From contig SOKS01000197.1 of assembly GCA_004375725.1 (NCBI GenBank), positions 1-6,821 of the forward strand: a stretch of 6,821 nt of DNA, given 5' to 3'. Positions 1-6,443 of this stretch are shown piece by piece. This DNA comes from Dehalococcoidia bacterium. GTDB lineage: Bacteria; Chloroflexota; Dehalococcoidia; Dehalococcoidales; RBG-16-60-22. Within the stretch, counting starts at the first letter, position 1. Each line of letters begins with the position of its first letter. The notes beneath the pieces are model-generated. The model had not been told where the DNA came from and did no database searches. It saw only the letters and a program-made list of their open reading frames with translations. A program made the translations under genes and the position numbers.

Positions 1-4
1 GAAC

Positions 5-33
5 TTTACTACTTACCAGCACTGATTTATGAT
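5..33 (+). promoter_or_regulatory. Predicted sigma-70-type promoter for the acetyltransferase/acyl-CoA synthetase gene
   Basis: A -35-like hexamer TTTACT (5-10, 4 of 6 to TTGACA) and a -10-like hexamer TATGAT (28-33, 5 of 6 to TATAAT) are separated by exactly 17 bp. Transcription would start near 40, giving a leader of roughly 20-30 bases that includes a GGGAG ribosome-binding-site-like stretch at 54-58. A short inverted repeat, ATGTT (38-42) and AACAT (49-53), sits at the predicted start of transcription. The assignment is by pattern only; upstream sequence outside the window could hold a better promoter. Confidence 0.5.
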
Positions 34-62
34 ATATATGTTGTCAATAACATGGGAGATGT

Positions 63-2783
63 TTGGGCAAGATGATAGCGGCAACGGATTCAACATACCC
101 GTCTCAATATGAGACCGAGGTCCTGCTGAAAGACGGTTCCAGGATACTGCTGAGGCCGATACGCCAGGATGATACCGAGCGCTGGCTCGCCTTTTTCCAG
201 CGACAAAGCCAGCAGACCAAATACCTTCGCTTTCAACGTGACCCGGGTGAGATGGGGCCTGAGGACGCCCTGCGATTCTGTACCGTGGACTACAAGAATA
301 CCTTTGCTTTGGTTGGTGAAGTGCAGAAGGAGCAGCGCAAGGAAATCGTTGCCATCGGGCGTTATTACCGTCTGCCAGACAAGCGCTCGGCGAGGGTTGT
401 TTTTGCCATCGAGGATGCCTACCACGGCAAGGGAATCGGCACCCAGCTTATCGAGCGGCTGGCGAATGTTGCTCGGGACAATGGCATTGCCATTTTTGAG
501 GGCGATGTTCTCGCCGAAAACGAACGCATGATGTCCGTGCTCAAAGACTATGGATTCCATATTGAAAGCGAATTAAAGGGTGGCGTCTACCACGTTAACA
601 TTGCCATAGCCAGGAGTCGGCGAGTGGAAAGGAAGGAGGCGGAAAGGGAGCGCCTGTCGACGGTGGCTTCAATACGCAATGTTCTGGAACCGCACTCCAT
701 CGCGGTTATCGGTGCTTCAAGGCAGTCGGGAAGCATCGGGCAACTCGTTTTCCAGAATATCATAGAAGGTGGCTATACCGGCGTCGTGTACCCGGTTAAC
801 CCGAAGGCGGATGCCATAATGGCGGTAAAAGCCTATCCTTCCATACTTGATGTCCCGGGCAATGTCGACCTGGCCATAATCATCGTACCTACGCAATTCG
901 TTGCCCGGGTGGCGGATGAGTGCGGACGGAAAGGTGTTCGTGCCATCATTGTCATCACCGATGGATTCAAGGAAAGGGGGCCGGAGGGGGCTGCCCATGA
1001 AGAAGAGCTGCGCGATATCGCGCTGGGCCACGGGATGCGACTGGTGGGCCCGAACTGCATGGGAATCATAAATACCGCTCCTGAAGTGCGACTGAATGCC
1101 TCCTTTTCCCGCATTTTCCCGCCACGTGGCAATATCGCCTTTCTCTCCCAGAGTGGTGCCATGGGGCTGGTTATTCTGGAGTACGCCAGTGACCTCAATA
1201 TGGGTATCTCCGGGTTCGTCAGCGTGGGTAACCGTGCCGACATTTCTTCCAACGATCTGTTGCAGTATTGGGAGGATGACCCGACAACCAGGGTCATCCT
1301 GCTCTACCTGGAGTCGTTTGGTAACCCGAGGAAGTTCAGCCGTATTGCCAAGCGTGTTTCGGCCAGAAAGCCGATTGTCATTGTCAAGGGCGGCACGACG
1401 CTGGTCGGCTCCCGCGCTGCCTCGTCCCATACCGGCGCTCTGGCAACGCCTGAAGTGGTCTCGGACGCCCTGTTCCGCCAGGCTGGTATCATTCGCGTCG
1501 ACAATATCCAGGAACTGTTCGACGTGGCCACGCTGCTTTCCAACCAGCCACTCCCTGGCGGCAAACGACTGGTTATCGTGACCAATGGAGGTGGGCCGGG
1601 GATTCTGGCCGCCGACGCCTCGGCACAACTGGGGCTGACCTTGTCCGAATTTTCTGCTGAAACGACAAATAAATTGAGACCGCTCATCAAGCGGAACATC
1701 AGGATTGGCAATCCACTGGACCTCACCGGCAGTGTCACCCCGGACGAATTTGAAGGTTCCCTGAGGGTACTGGTCGAGGACGATAACGTGGACGCCGTCC
1801 TGGCGGTATTTGTCCCGGCGGCGGTTATCGACTCAACACTGGTGGAGAATGCTATCCGCCGTGTCAGCCCGCTTTATCAGCGAAACAAAAAACCTCTGCT
1901 TGCCTGCTTCATGGGGCAGCGAGGTTTTAAGGCCAATCTGGGAAAGGCGGGCAGCTTTGTGCCGTGCTATCCATTCCCCGAAAACGCCGTATTGGCGCTG
2001 TCCAAGGCCGTTGAGTACCGTGAGTTGATGAAAAAGCCGAGAGATGCTGTAACTAGCATAAAAGGTGTCAAAAGGGAAAAAGCGCACCGTATTATCGAGG
2101 CGGCGATGAGTCAGAACAAACAGAGACCGTTCTGGCTTCCCGCTGAGAAGATAGTGGACCTGCTCAACTGTTATGACATACGTATTGCCGGGATATCGGT
2201 CGCCAGGAGCGCAGACGAAGCCGCTACTCTGGCAGCACAGGCGGGATTTCCGGTGGTCGTCAAACTGAACTCGTCCACCATCACGCACAAGACAGAAGTT
2301 GGTGGCGTGGTGCTGGACCTCAATTCAGAAGGTGAGGTGAAATCTGCATTTAACGCCATCAAGGACAAGTTGAAGGCCCTGGGGCGTGAATCGGAAATGG
2401 AAGGCGTTGCCATTCAGCGGATGATACCGGGCGGTGTTGAAATCATTGCCGGTGTGACGCAGGACCCGACGTTCGGCCCACTCATCATGTTCGGCCTGGG
2501 CGGCATACAGGCCGAGCTGTTAAAGGACATTGTCCTCCGCCTGCACCCGCTCACCGAACTGGATGCCAGCGAGATGGTCAGCTCAATAAAAACGGCCAGC
2601 CTGTTTGAGGGTTTTCGAGGGGCACCACCTAGCGATATCCAATCAGTGCAGGGTTTACTGCTCAGACTGTCTGCCATGGTTGAGGATATTCCCCAGATTG
2701 CGGAACTGGACTTCAATCCGGTGAAAGTAATGGGGAGAGGGGAAGGATACTGGGTGGTGGATGCCAGAATCAGCCTGAAATAG
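63..2783 (+). CDS. GNAT acetyltransferase fused to NDP-forming acyl-CoA synthetase (Pat/Acd-like, alpha-beta fusion)
   Basis: The protein is 906 residues long. Residues 15-185 form a GNAT domain: an acetyl-CoA pyrophosphate-loop motif HGKGIG at 121-126, then a typical ENERMMSVLKDYGF-type end segment at 152-165. A charged linker (about 184-199) leads to a CoA-binding Rossmann domain (AVIGAS at 214-219, PVNPKA at 244-249), then the succinyl-CoA-ligase-like domains (VGPNCMG at 328-334, SQSGAMG at 362-368). The block SSHTGAL holds His456, the position of the phosphohistidine in ADP-forming acetyl-CoA synthetases. The C-terminal third is an ATP-grasp beta part: Lys734 in VVVKLNS, THKTEVGG at 741-748, FGLGGI at 810-815, ELDFNP at 881-886. 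Family knowledge: such enzymes make ATP from acyl-CoA (EC 6.2.1.13 type), while GNAT fusions such as enterobacterial Pat acetylate lysines of metabolic enzymes. Enterobacterial Pat carries GNAT at the C terminus and is reported to lack the catalytic histidine; here GNAT is N-terminal and the histidine is present, so both activities are possible. Start: TTG at 63 is 4 nt after GGGAG; ATG at 72 (903 residues, spacer 13 nt) is an alternative. Confidence 0.93.
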   Translation: MGKMIAATDSTYPSQYETEVLLKDGSRILLRPIRQDDTERWLAFFQRQSQQTKYLRFQRDPGEMGPEDALRFCTVDYKNTFALVGEVQKEQRKEIVAIGRYYRLPDKRSARVVFAIEDAYHGKGIGTQLIERLANVARDNGIAIFEGDVLAENERMMSVLKDYGFHIESELKGGVYHVNIAIARSRRVERKEAERERLSTVASIRNVLEPHSIAVIGASRQSGSIGQLVFQNIIEGGYTGVVYPVNPKADAIMAVKAYPSILDVPGNVDLAIIIVPTQFVARVADECGRKGVRAIIVITDGFKERGPEGAAHEEELRDIALGHGMRLVGPNCMGIINTAPEVRLNASFSRIFPPRGNIAFLSQSGAMGLVILEYASDLNMGISGFVSVGNRADISSNDLLQYWEDDPTTRVILLYLESFGNPRKFSRIAKRVSARKPIVIVKGGTTLVGSRAASSHTGALATPEVVSDALFRQAGIIRVDNIQELFDVATLLSNQPLPGGKRLVIVTNGGGPGILAADASAQLGLTLSEFSAETTNKLRPLIKRNIRIGNPLDLTGSVTPDEFEGSLRVLVEDDNVDAVLAVFVPAAVIDSTLVENAIRRVSPLYQRNKKPLLACFMGQRGFKANLGKAGSFVPCYPFPENAVLALSKAVEYRELMKKPRDAVTSIKGVKREKAHRIIEAAMSQNKQRPFWLPAEKIVDLLNCYDIRIAGISVARSADEAATLAAQAGFPVVVKLNSSTITHKTEVGGVVLDLNSEGEVKSAFNAIKDKLKALGRESEMEGVAIQRMIPGGVEIIAGVTQDPTFGPLIMFGLGGIQAELLKDIVLRLHPLTELDASEMVSSIKTASLFEGFRGAPPSDIQSVQGLLLRLSAMVEDIPQIAELDFNPVKVMGRGEGYWVVDARISLK

Positions 2784-2793
2784 GTGGCGTCAC

Positions 2794-2822
2794 TTTATTT
2801 TAGGTTTTATTTGGTGGATAAT
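2794..2822 (+). promoter_or_regulatory. Weak candidate promoter for the lipoprotein gene
   Basis: A GATAAT hexamer (2817-2822, 5 of 6 to TATAAT) lies 17 bp after a poor -35-like TTTATT (2794-2799). A start near 2829 would leave a leader of about 25 bases carrying GGGAGG at 2845-2850. The same AT-rich stretch contains two direct copies of TTTATTT (2794-2800 and 2806-2812). I see no hairpin with a T tract in the 70-bp gap, so read-through from the upstream gene is equally possible. Confidence 0.25.
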
Positions 2823-2853
2823 AAGGATAACAGCCGGTGGAAAAGGGAGGAAA

Positions 2854-3249
2854 ATGGTTAGACGAATACTAATGATAATGGTACCAATAATAGTAATCGG
2901 GCTTCTGGCGGGCTGTGGCCAGAAGGAAGAGGCAGCGAATAATAAGTTCGGCTTTCTGCCGGTGGAGAAAATCGAAGTCAAGCTAAACGAGGAGTTTACC
3001 ATCGCACGGGGGTTTGACCTGAATTCCGGCTACATATGGCGGGAACAATTCGATGAGTCAATGCTCGAGCTACTGGAGAGTATAGTTGATACCGAGACCA
3101 AGGAAGATGGAACCATTGTTCTGTATCAGGTCTTCCGGTTCAAGGCAAATCAAAAAGGCAATACGCAAATATTTCTTGCTCATATCCGGTCATCTATCGA
3201 CGGCCCCGATGTCCGCAGGCAAGAGGTATTTGATATTTACATAGAATAA
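2854..3249 (+). CDS. Small lipoprotein with a chagasin/I42 inhibitor-like domain
   Basis: The protein is 131 residues long. Residues 1-20 are a lipoprotein signal peptide: MVRR, a hydrophobic core, and lipobox LLAGC with Cys21 as the predicted lipidated residue. The mature protein should therefore be anchored to the outer face of the cytoplasmic membrane. Residues 38-131 follow the chagasin/ICP (MEROPS I42) layout: an opening beta segment (VEKIEVKLNEEFTI), a DLNSGYIW segment (55-62) where the family has its NPTTGYxW loop, a QVFRFKA strand (92-98) followed by KGNTQIFLAHIR (101-112) matching the family's 'G...i.l.Y.RP' segment, and a closing VFDIYIE strand (125-131). Family members block papain-like cysteine peptidases. 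The canonical NPTTG and RPW signatures are only partly kept, so inhibition is inferred from the fold alone. The start is set by GGGAGG three bases before the ATG and by the signal peptide. It is co-directional with the upstream synthetase gene but has no evident functional link to it. Confidence 0.75.
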   Translation: MVRRILMIMVPIIVIGLLAGCGQKEEAANNKFGFLPVEKIEVKLNEEFTIARGFDLNSGYIWREQFDESMLELLESIVDTETKEDGTIVLYQVFRFKANQKGNTQIFLAHIRSSIDGPDVRRQEVFDIYIE

Positions 3250-3257
3250 GCAATTTC

Positions 3258-3285
3258 AAAAAGCCTGGAAATACTACCCCAGCTT
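3258..3285 (-). terminator. Candidate intrinsic terminator of the sucCD unit
   Basis: Read on the minus strand, AAGCTGG (3285-3279) can pair with CCAGGCTT (3268-3261), a 7-bp stem with one bulged base and a 10-base loop. A run of five T (complement of 3258-3262) lies at the foot of the hairpin. The stop codon of sucD lies in the loop. The stem is short and its foot overlaps the T run, so it is at best a weak terminator. On the plus strand the hairpin is followed by GTTCTGG without a T tract, so it should not stop the lipoprotein gene's transcript. Confidence 0.35.
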
Positions 3286-4143
3286 GTTCTGGACCAGCTT
3301 CACCACGTCCAGCGGGTACTCCGCCACCTCAACGCCAGCCTCTTGAAAAGCGCTGATTTTGCTTTTCGTTGTCCCCATGTTGCCCTGTACGATGGCTCCG
3401 GCATGGCCCATGCGTTTTCCCTCCGGCACGCTGTACCCGGCGATGTAGGCCACCACCGGCTTCGTCATCTGGCTGGCGATGAATCGGGCGGCATGCTCTT
3501 CCTGCCTGCCACCCACCTCGCCGATGATGACAACCAGGTCTGTGTCCGGGTCGGCATCAAAGAGGCGGAGCAGTTCGGACAGATTGGTGAACGGCACCGG
3601 GTCGGCACCCATACCGACGGCAGTGCTCTGGCCCAGACCGGCAGCGGCGAGGTCGACGCATATCTCGTAGGCAAGAGTACCGCTTCGGGAGATGGCGCCG
3701 ATTCGGCCGGGCTGGAACATGTTTCCGGGCATTATGCCCATCTTGGCCTCTCCCGGGGTAATGATTCCCGGGCTGGTCGGCCCCAGAAGCTGCACGTCGC
3801 GCCCTGATGCATAAGCTTTTATCTCCATAGCGTCGTGCACCGGAACGTGCTCGGTGACCACCACAATGAGCCTGACGCCGGCGTCTATGGTCTCGCGGGA
3901 GGCATCTTTGACGGCCGCCGGCGGCACAAAAAAGACCGAGGCCTCCGCTCCGCGTTCGGCAACGGCCTGGGCAGCACTATTATACACCGGGACTCCCGCC
4001 ACCTCTTCGCCACCTTTCCCCGGGGTTACACCGGCCACAATATTCGTCCCGTACTCAAGCATCCACTTTGTCTGGGCCTGGCCCACACGACCGGTAATGC
4101 CCTGCACCAGCACTCTGGTCTCACGATTTAAAAGGATGCTCAT
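3274..4143 (-). CDS. sucD: Succinyl-CoA ligase [ADP/GDP-forming] alpha subunit
   Basis: The protein is 289 residues long, the same length as E. coli SucD. The N-terminal CoA-binding Rossmann domain shows VQGITGRVG (13-21) and GVTPGKGG (38-45). The ligase domain shows SRSGTLAYE (152-160) and KRMGHAGAI (243-251), where His247 is the residue phosphorylated during catalysis. With SucC it interconverts an acyl-CoA (normally succinyl-CoA), NDP and phosphate with the free acid, CoA and NTP in the cytoplasm. The open frame extends 13 codons upstream to 4182, but I place the start at the ATG 4143-4141: it aligns with family N termini (MSIL...), overlaps the sucC stop as ATGA, and is preceded by AGGAGG at 4152-4147, three bases away. 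One oddity is GPTSPG (121-126) where E. coli has GPNCPG, so the residues matching Asn122 and Cys123 of mature E. coli SucD are Thr and Ser. Another acyl substrate cannot be excluded. Confidence 0.93.
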   Translation of the reverse strand: MSILLNRETRVLVQGITGRVGQAQTKWMLEYGTNIVAGVTPGKGGEEVAGVPVYNSAAQAVAERGAEASVFFVPPAAVKDASRETIDAGVRLIVVVTEHVPVHDAMEIKAYASGRDVQLLGPTSPGIITPGEAKMGIMPGNMFQPGRIGAISRSGTLAYEICVDLAAAGLGQSTAVGMGADPVPFTNLSELLRLFDADPDTDLVVIIGEVGGRQEEHAARFIASQMTKPVVAYIAGYSVPEGKRMGHAGAIVQGNMGTTKSKISAFQEAGVEVAEYPLDVVKLVQNKLG

Positions 4144-5282
4144 CTGCCTCCTTCCAGGCGCCGGAAAAGGTGTTCCACACACTTCTCCGTGGCTACCTCG
4201 GTGGCTACCTCAACGCCTCCCTCTCTCAGTATCTGCCGGGTCTCCTCCTGGCGGTTTCCCATTACTCTGGCAACAATGGGAATATTTGTCGGGTGCTCTT
4301 GAAGGAAGCGAACGATTCCCCTGGCGCCTTCGTGGATGGGGTTGATGCCTCCCAGCAGGTTAATAAACACGGCTCTGAGGCCCTGCTTCTGCATAATCAG
4401 TTCCATAACCTGGTAGAGAAGTTCTTCGGAGATGCCACCCCCCGTTTCCAGAAAGTTGGCCGGTCGGTAACGCTGGCTGACGATGTCCATGGTCGCCATG
4501 CCCAGTCCCGCCCCGGTGGAGATGATGCCGACTTCGCCGTCCAGTTCCACGTAGGCTACTCCGATCTGGCGACCTTTTTTCTCCAGCGGGCTGGCAATAC
4601 GGTCCTCGGGCAATATTGACAGGTCGGGATGGCGGAACAGGGCGGAATCGTCAATCTCCATCTTGGCGTCAAGGGCCAGGTATTCACCTTTTGCGGTACG
4701 TACCAGCGGATTGATTTCGGCAATAGTGGCGTCATACTTGCGAAAAACATGGTAGAGCTTATGGAGAATCTCGGCTATCCGGGCTGAATCATCGCTATCA
4801 AGCCCGGCTTTTTGTGTCATTTTCTCTGCCCCGGGCAGGCTCAGGCCAGAGAGAATGGGAATCTGGTTTGAGACAACCATTTCAGGATGAGTTTTGGCGG
4901 TCTCTTCGATGGAAACGCCGCCGGCGGTACTCAGAATTACCATAGGGCTACCAATCAAGCCATCTATGGTTACCCCGAGATAGAACTCCCGGGCCACCTC
5001 CGCCTTTTTCACCACCATTACTTTACTTACCGGCAGTCCTTTGATGGTGGACTTCAGAATCTGCCGGGCGATTTCCTCTGCCTGTTCCGGAGATTCAGCA
5101 ACCTGAACACCGCCGGCCAGCCCACGACCTCCCGTCAGGACCTGAGCTTTGACCACAACGGGAGGTCCAATTTTTTCTGTCGCCTGACGCACCTGTGTGG
5201 GACTATCGGTGACCACAAAATCGGGGACAGGTATGCCCTCTTGTCGGAACAGACCACCAGCTTCAAACTCGTAAAGTTTCAT
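4140..5282 (-). CDS. sucC: Succinyl-CoA ligase [ADP/GDP-forming] beta subunit
   Basis: The protein is 380 residues long; E. coli SucC has 388. The N-terminal ATP-grasp part shows Lys45 in VVVKAQ, GGRG at 51-54, EINPL at 189-193 and LDAKM at 204-208; Asn191 and Asp205 match the Mg-binding Asn and Asp of E. coli SucC. The C-terminal ligase domain shows GAGLGMATMDIV (257-268), NFLETGGG (276-283) and INLLGGIN (307-314). It supplies the nucleotide site of the SucCD ligase and part of the acyl site. The loop that in E. coli reads GIVRCD is GINPIH here (312-317), a substitution at a substrate-contact position. The start ATG aligns with family N termini (MKLYEFEA versus MNLHEYQA) but has no Shine-Dalgarno sequence close upstream; the predicted promoter implies a leader of only about 7 bases. 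A tandem EVAT-EVAT repeat occurs near the C terminus (358-365). It overlaps sucD by 4 bp, so the two are cotranscribed. Confidence 0.92.
   Translation of the reverse strand: MKLYEFEAGGLFRQEGIPVPDFVVTDSPTQVRQATEKIGPPVVVKAQVLTGGRGLAGGVQVAESPEQAEEIARQILKSTIKGLPVSKVMVVKKAEVAREFYLGVTIDGLIGSPMVILSTAGGVSIEETAKTHPEMVVSNQIPILSGLSLPGAEKMTQKAGLDSDDSARIAEILHKLYHVFRKYDATIAEINPLVRTAKGEYLALDAKMEIDDSALFRHPDLSILPEDRIASPLEKKGRQIGVAYVELDGEVGIISTGAGLGMATMDIVSQRYRPANFLETGGGISEELLYQVMELIMQKQGLRAVFINLLGGINPIHEGARGIVRFLQEHPTNIPIVARVMGNRQEETRQILREGGVEVATEVATEKCVEHLFRRLEGGR
4147..4152 (-). promoter_or_regulatory. Shine-Dalgarno sequence that sets the sucD start
   Basis: A perfect AGGAGG on the minus strand, inside the last codons of sucC, lies three bases before the ATG at 4143-4141. 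Together with the ATGA overlap it favours that ATG over the in-frame ATG at 4182. Confidence 0.7.
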
Positions 5283-5296
5283 TTTCGCTGGAAAGA

Positions 5297-5325
5297 AGTT
5301 TACCCTAACTGGAGGGCGGCGTCAA
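5297..5325 (-). promoter_or_regulatory. Predicted sigma-70-type promoter of sucCD
   Basis: On the minus strand, TTGACG (5325-5320, 5 of 6 to TTGACA) is followed after exactly 17 bp by TAAACT (5302-5297, 4 of 6 to TATAAT). The expected start of transcription is about 5289-5288, only 6-7 bases before the sucC ATG at 5282. This lies in the 91-bp gap between the URO-D-like gene and sucC, so the ligase genes could be expressed independently of the upstream methyltransferase genes. Confidence 0.55.
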
Positions 5326-5373
5326 AAGATGCTGCTTTAGAAAAAATCACCGGTTGCGTGTCAGGTTATGGCA

Positions 5374-6435
5374 CTAGGCCAGGCTAAGGGGATACTTACC
5401 GTACTCTCTTACCGCCCGTATCATCTCCGCAAAGTTGTCCGGGTTGACGGCACCATGAATTGAGTTGCTGGACATGCAGATATAGCCGCCTCCTTTGCCT
5501 GCCTTGCGGATGCAGTCCTTGACCGATTCCCGAACTTCCTCCTTGGTACCCCAGCTCAGCAGTTTGCCGCAATCAACGTTGCCCATGATACAAACCCTGT
5601 CGCCATACCTGGCCTTTGCCTCCCCGAGGTCCATGCCAGCCAGCGGGTCGATGGGGTGGACACCATCCGCGCCGGCTTCCACAATGAGGTCGAAGATGGT
5701 CCAGATGTTCCCGTCAGTATGCTTGAGACACGGTGTATTCCGGCTGTGGCAGTAATCAACGACCTCTTTGAAGCCGGGGATGATATATCGGGCCACATGC
5801 TTCGGTGACGCCATGGGGCCATTGGTAAATGCCCAGTCAGCGGTTTCAATGACTATGTCAACCCCAACATCGATCAGGTTTTTGGTGTAACGTTTATAGT
5901 AGTTAGAGGTGATTTCATTTAAACCCTCCACCATTTCGGGGTCTCTTATCATGTCTTTTAACAGTTCATCCTGATTGCGGAGGCTGCCAAAGATGGTAGC
6001 GAAGGGTCTGACCACGGCTATAACGGCCCTCTTTCCCTTAAATCTTTTCACCGTTTCTTCCAACTGCTTGAACCGCAATGGCCGGTCAGGGTCGGGAGGG
6101 ACGTATTTAGCCAGGTCTTCCCTGGACTTGATCGCCGGCTCCAGAACCATGGGGATGGTACGTGATACCCCGGAGTACTTCATGATGGCGCCCCACTGGT
6201 CGCGGACGAGGCCCTTGGCTTCATCCAGCACTTCAAAGCGGTCCGTTTTTAACTCGTGATAGCAAACGGCATCCAAATCCATGTATTCAATAAAATCCTC
6301 GTAGGTGGCGCCAGGTTTCAGCGCTTCAATGATTCTCATATCAATATCGAGTTCAAAAGTAGGGACCGTGTCGGGCTCCTGGCGGTGAACCGCCTTCATC
6401 ACACGCTCTAGGTTGGTAAGCGTCTGCATCTTCAT
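5374..6435 (-). CDS. Uroporphyrinogen-decarboxylase-superfamily protein, probable corrinoid-linked methyltransferase
   Basis: The protein is 353 residues long and has the overall pattern of the URO-D/MtaA/CmuA TIM-barrel superfamily: an N-terminal TNLERVMKAVHRQEPDTVP segment (7-25), AVVRPFATIFG (140-150), ETADWAF (197-203), KHTDGN (238-243), GADGVHPIDP (255-264), IMGNVDC (283-289) and a C-terminal GGGYICMSSNSIH (315-327). Haem-pathway HemE is unlikely because there is no haem gene nearby and a corrinoid protein gene lies 8 bp upstream; corrinoid methyltransferases of this superfamily typically pair that way. It probably moves a methyl group between a small substrate and the cobamide of that partner, but the substrate is not readable from the sequence. 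Characterised zinc methyltransferases of the MtaA/MtbA type have H-x-C plus a later Cys; here the matching segments read H-T-D and SSNS, so metal binding must differ or be absent. Start: ATG 6435 is only 2 nt from the GGGGG stretch (6442-6438); ATG 6429, two codons in and 8 nt away, may be the real start. Confidence 0.85.
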   Translation of the reverse strand: MKMQTLTNLERVMKAVHRQEPDTVPTFELDIDMRIIEALKPGATYEDFIEYMDLDAVCYHELKTDRFEVLDEAKGLVRDQWGAIMKYSGVSRTIPMVLEPAIKSREDLAKYVPPDPDRPLRFKQLEETVKRFKGKRAVIAVVRPFATIFGSLRNQDELLKDMIRDPEMVEGLNEITSNYYKRYTKNLIDVGVDIVIETADWAFTNGPMASPKHVARYIIPGFKEVVDYCHSRNTPCLKHTDGNIWTIFDLIVEAGADGVHPIDPLAGMDLGEAKARYGDRVCIMGNVDCGKLLSWGTKEEVRESVKDCIRKAGKGGGYICMSSNSIHGAVNPDNFAEMIRAVREYGKYPLSLA

Positions 6436-6443
6436 TACCCCCG

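Noticed and set aside
717..1628. Long minus-strand open frame (303 codons) inside the synthetase gene
   Set aside because: It lies wholly antisense to a gene with clear domains, shows no recognisable motif, and is the kind of frame left open by codon bias of the real gene.
4144..4182. Longer sucD start at 4182 (13 extra residues)
   Set aside because: The extra residues do not resemble family N termini, while the ATG at 4143 has a perfect AGGAGG and an ATGA overlap with sucC.
5341..5361. Possible terminator after the URO-D-like gene (six T on the minus strand)
   Set aside because: The T run is real, but the preceding bases form only a 3-bp stem (CAC/GTG), which is too weak to call an intrinsic terminator.
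4887..5387. Plus-strand open frame (166 codons) over the sucC start and the gap before it
   Set aside because: It is antisense to well-conserved sucC sequence, has no recognisable family pattern, and no ribosome binding site that I can see.
5374..6435. HemE, the haem-pathway uroporphyrinogen decarboxylase
   Set aside because: The sequence patterns and the adjoining corrinoid protein fit the methyltransferase side of the superfamily, and no other haem gene is present.
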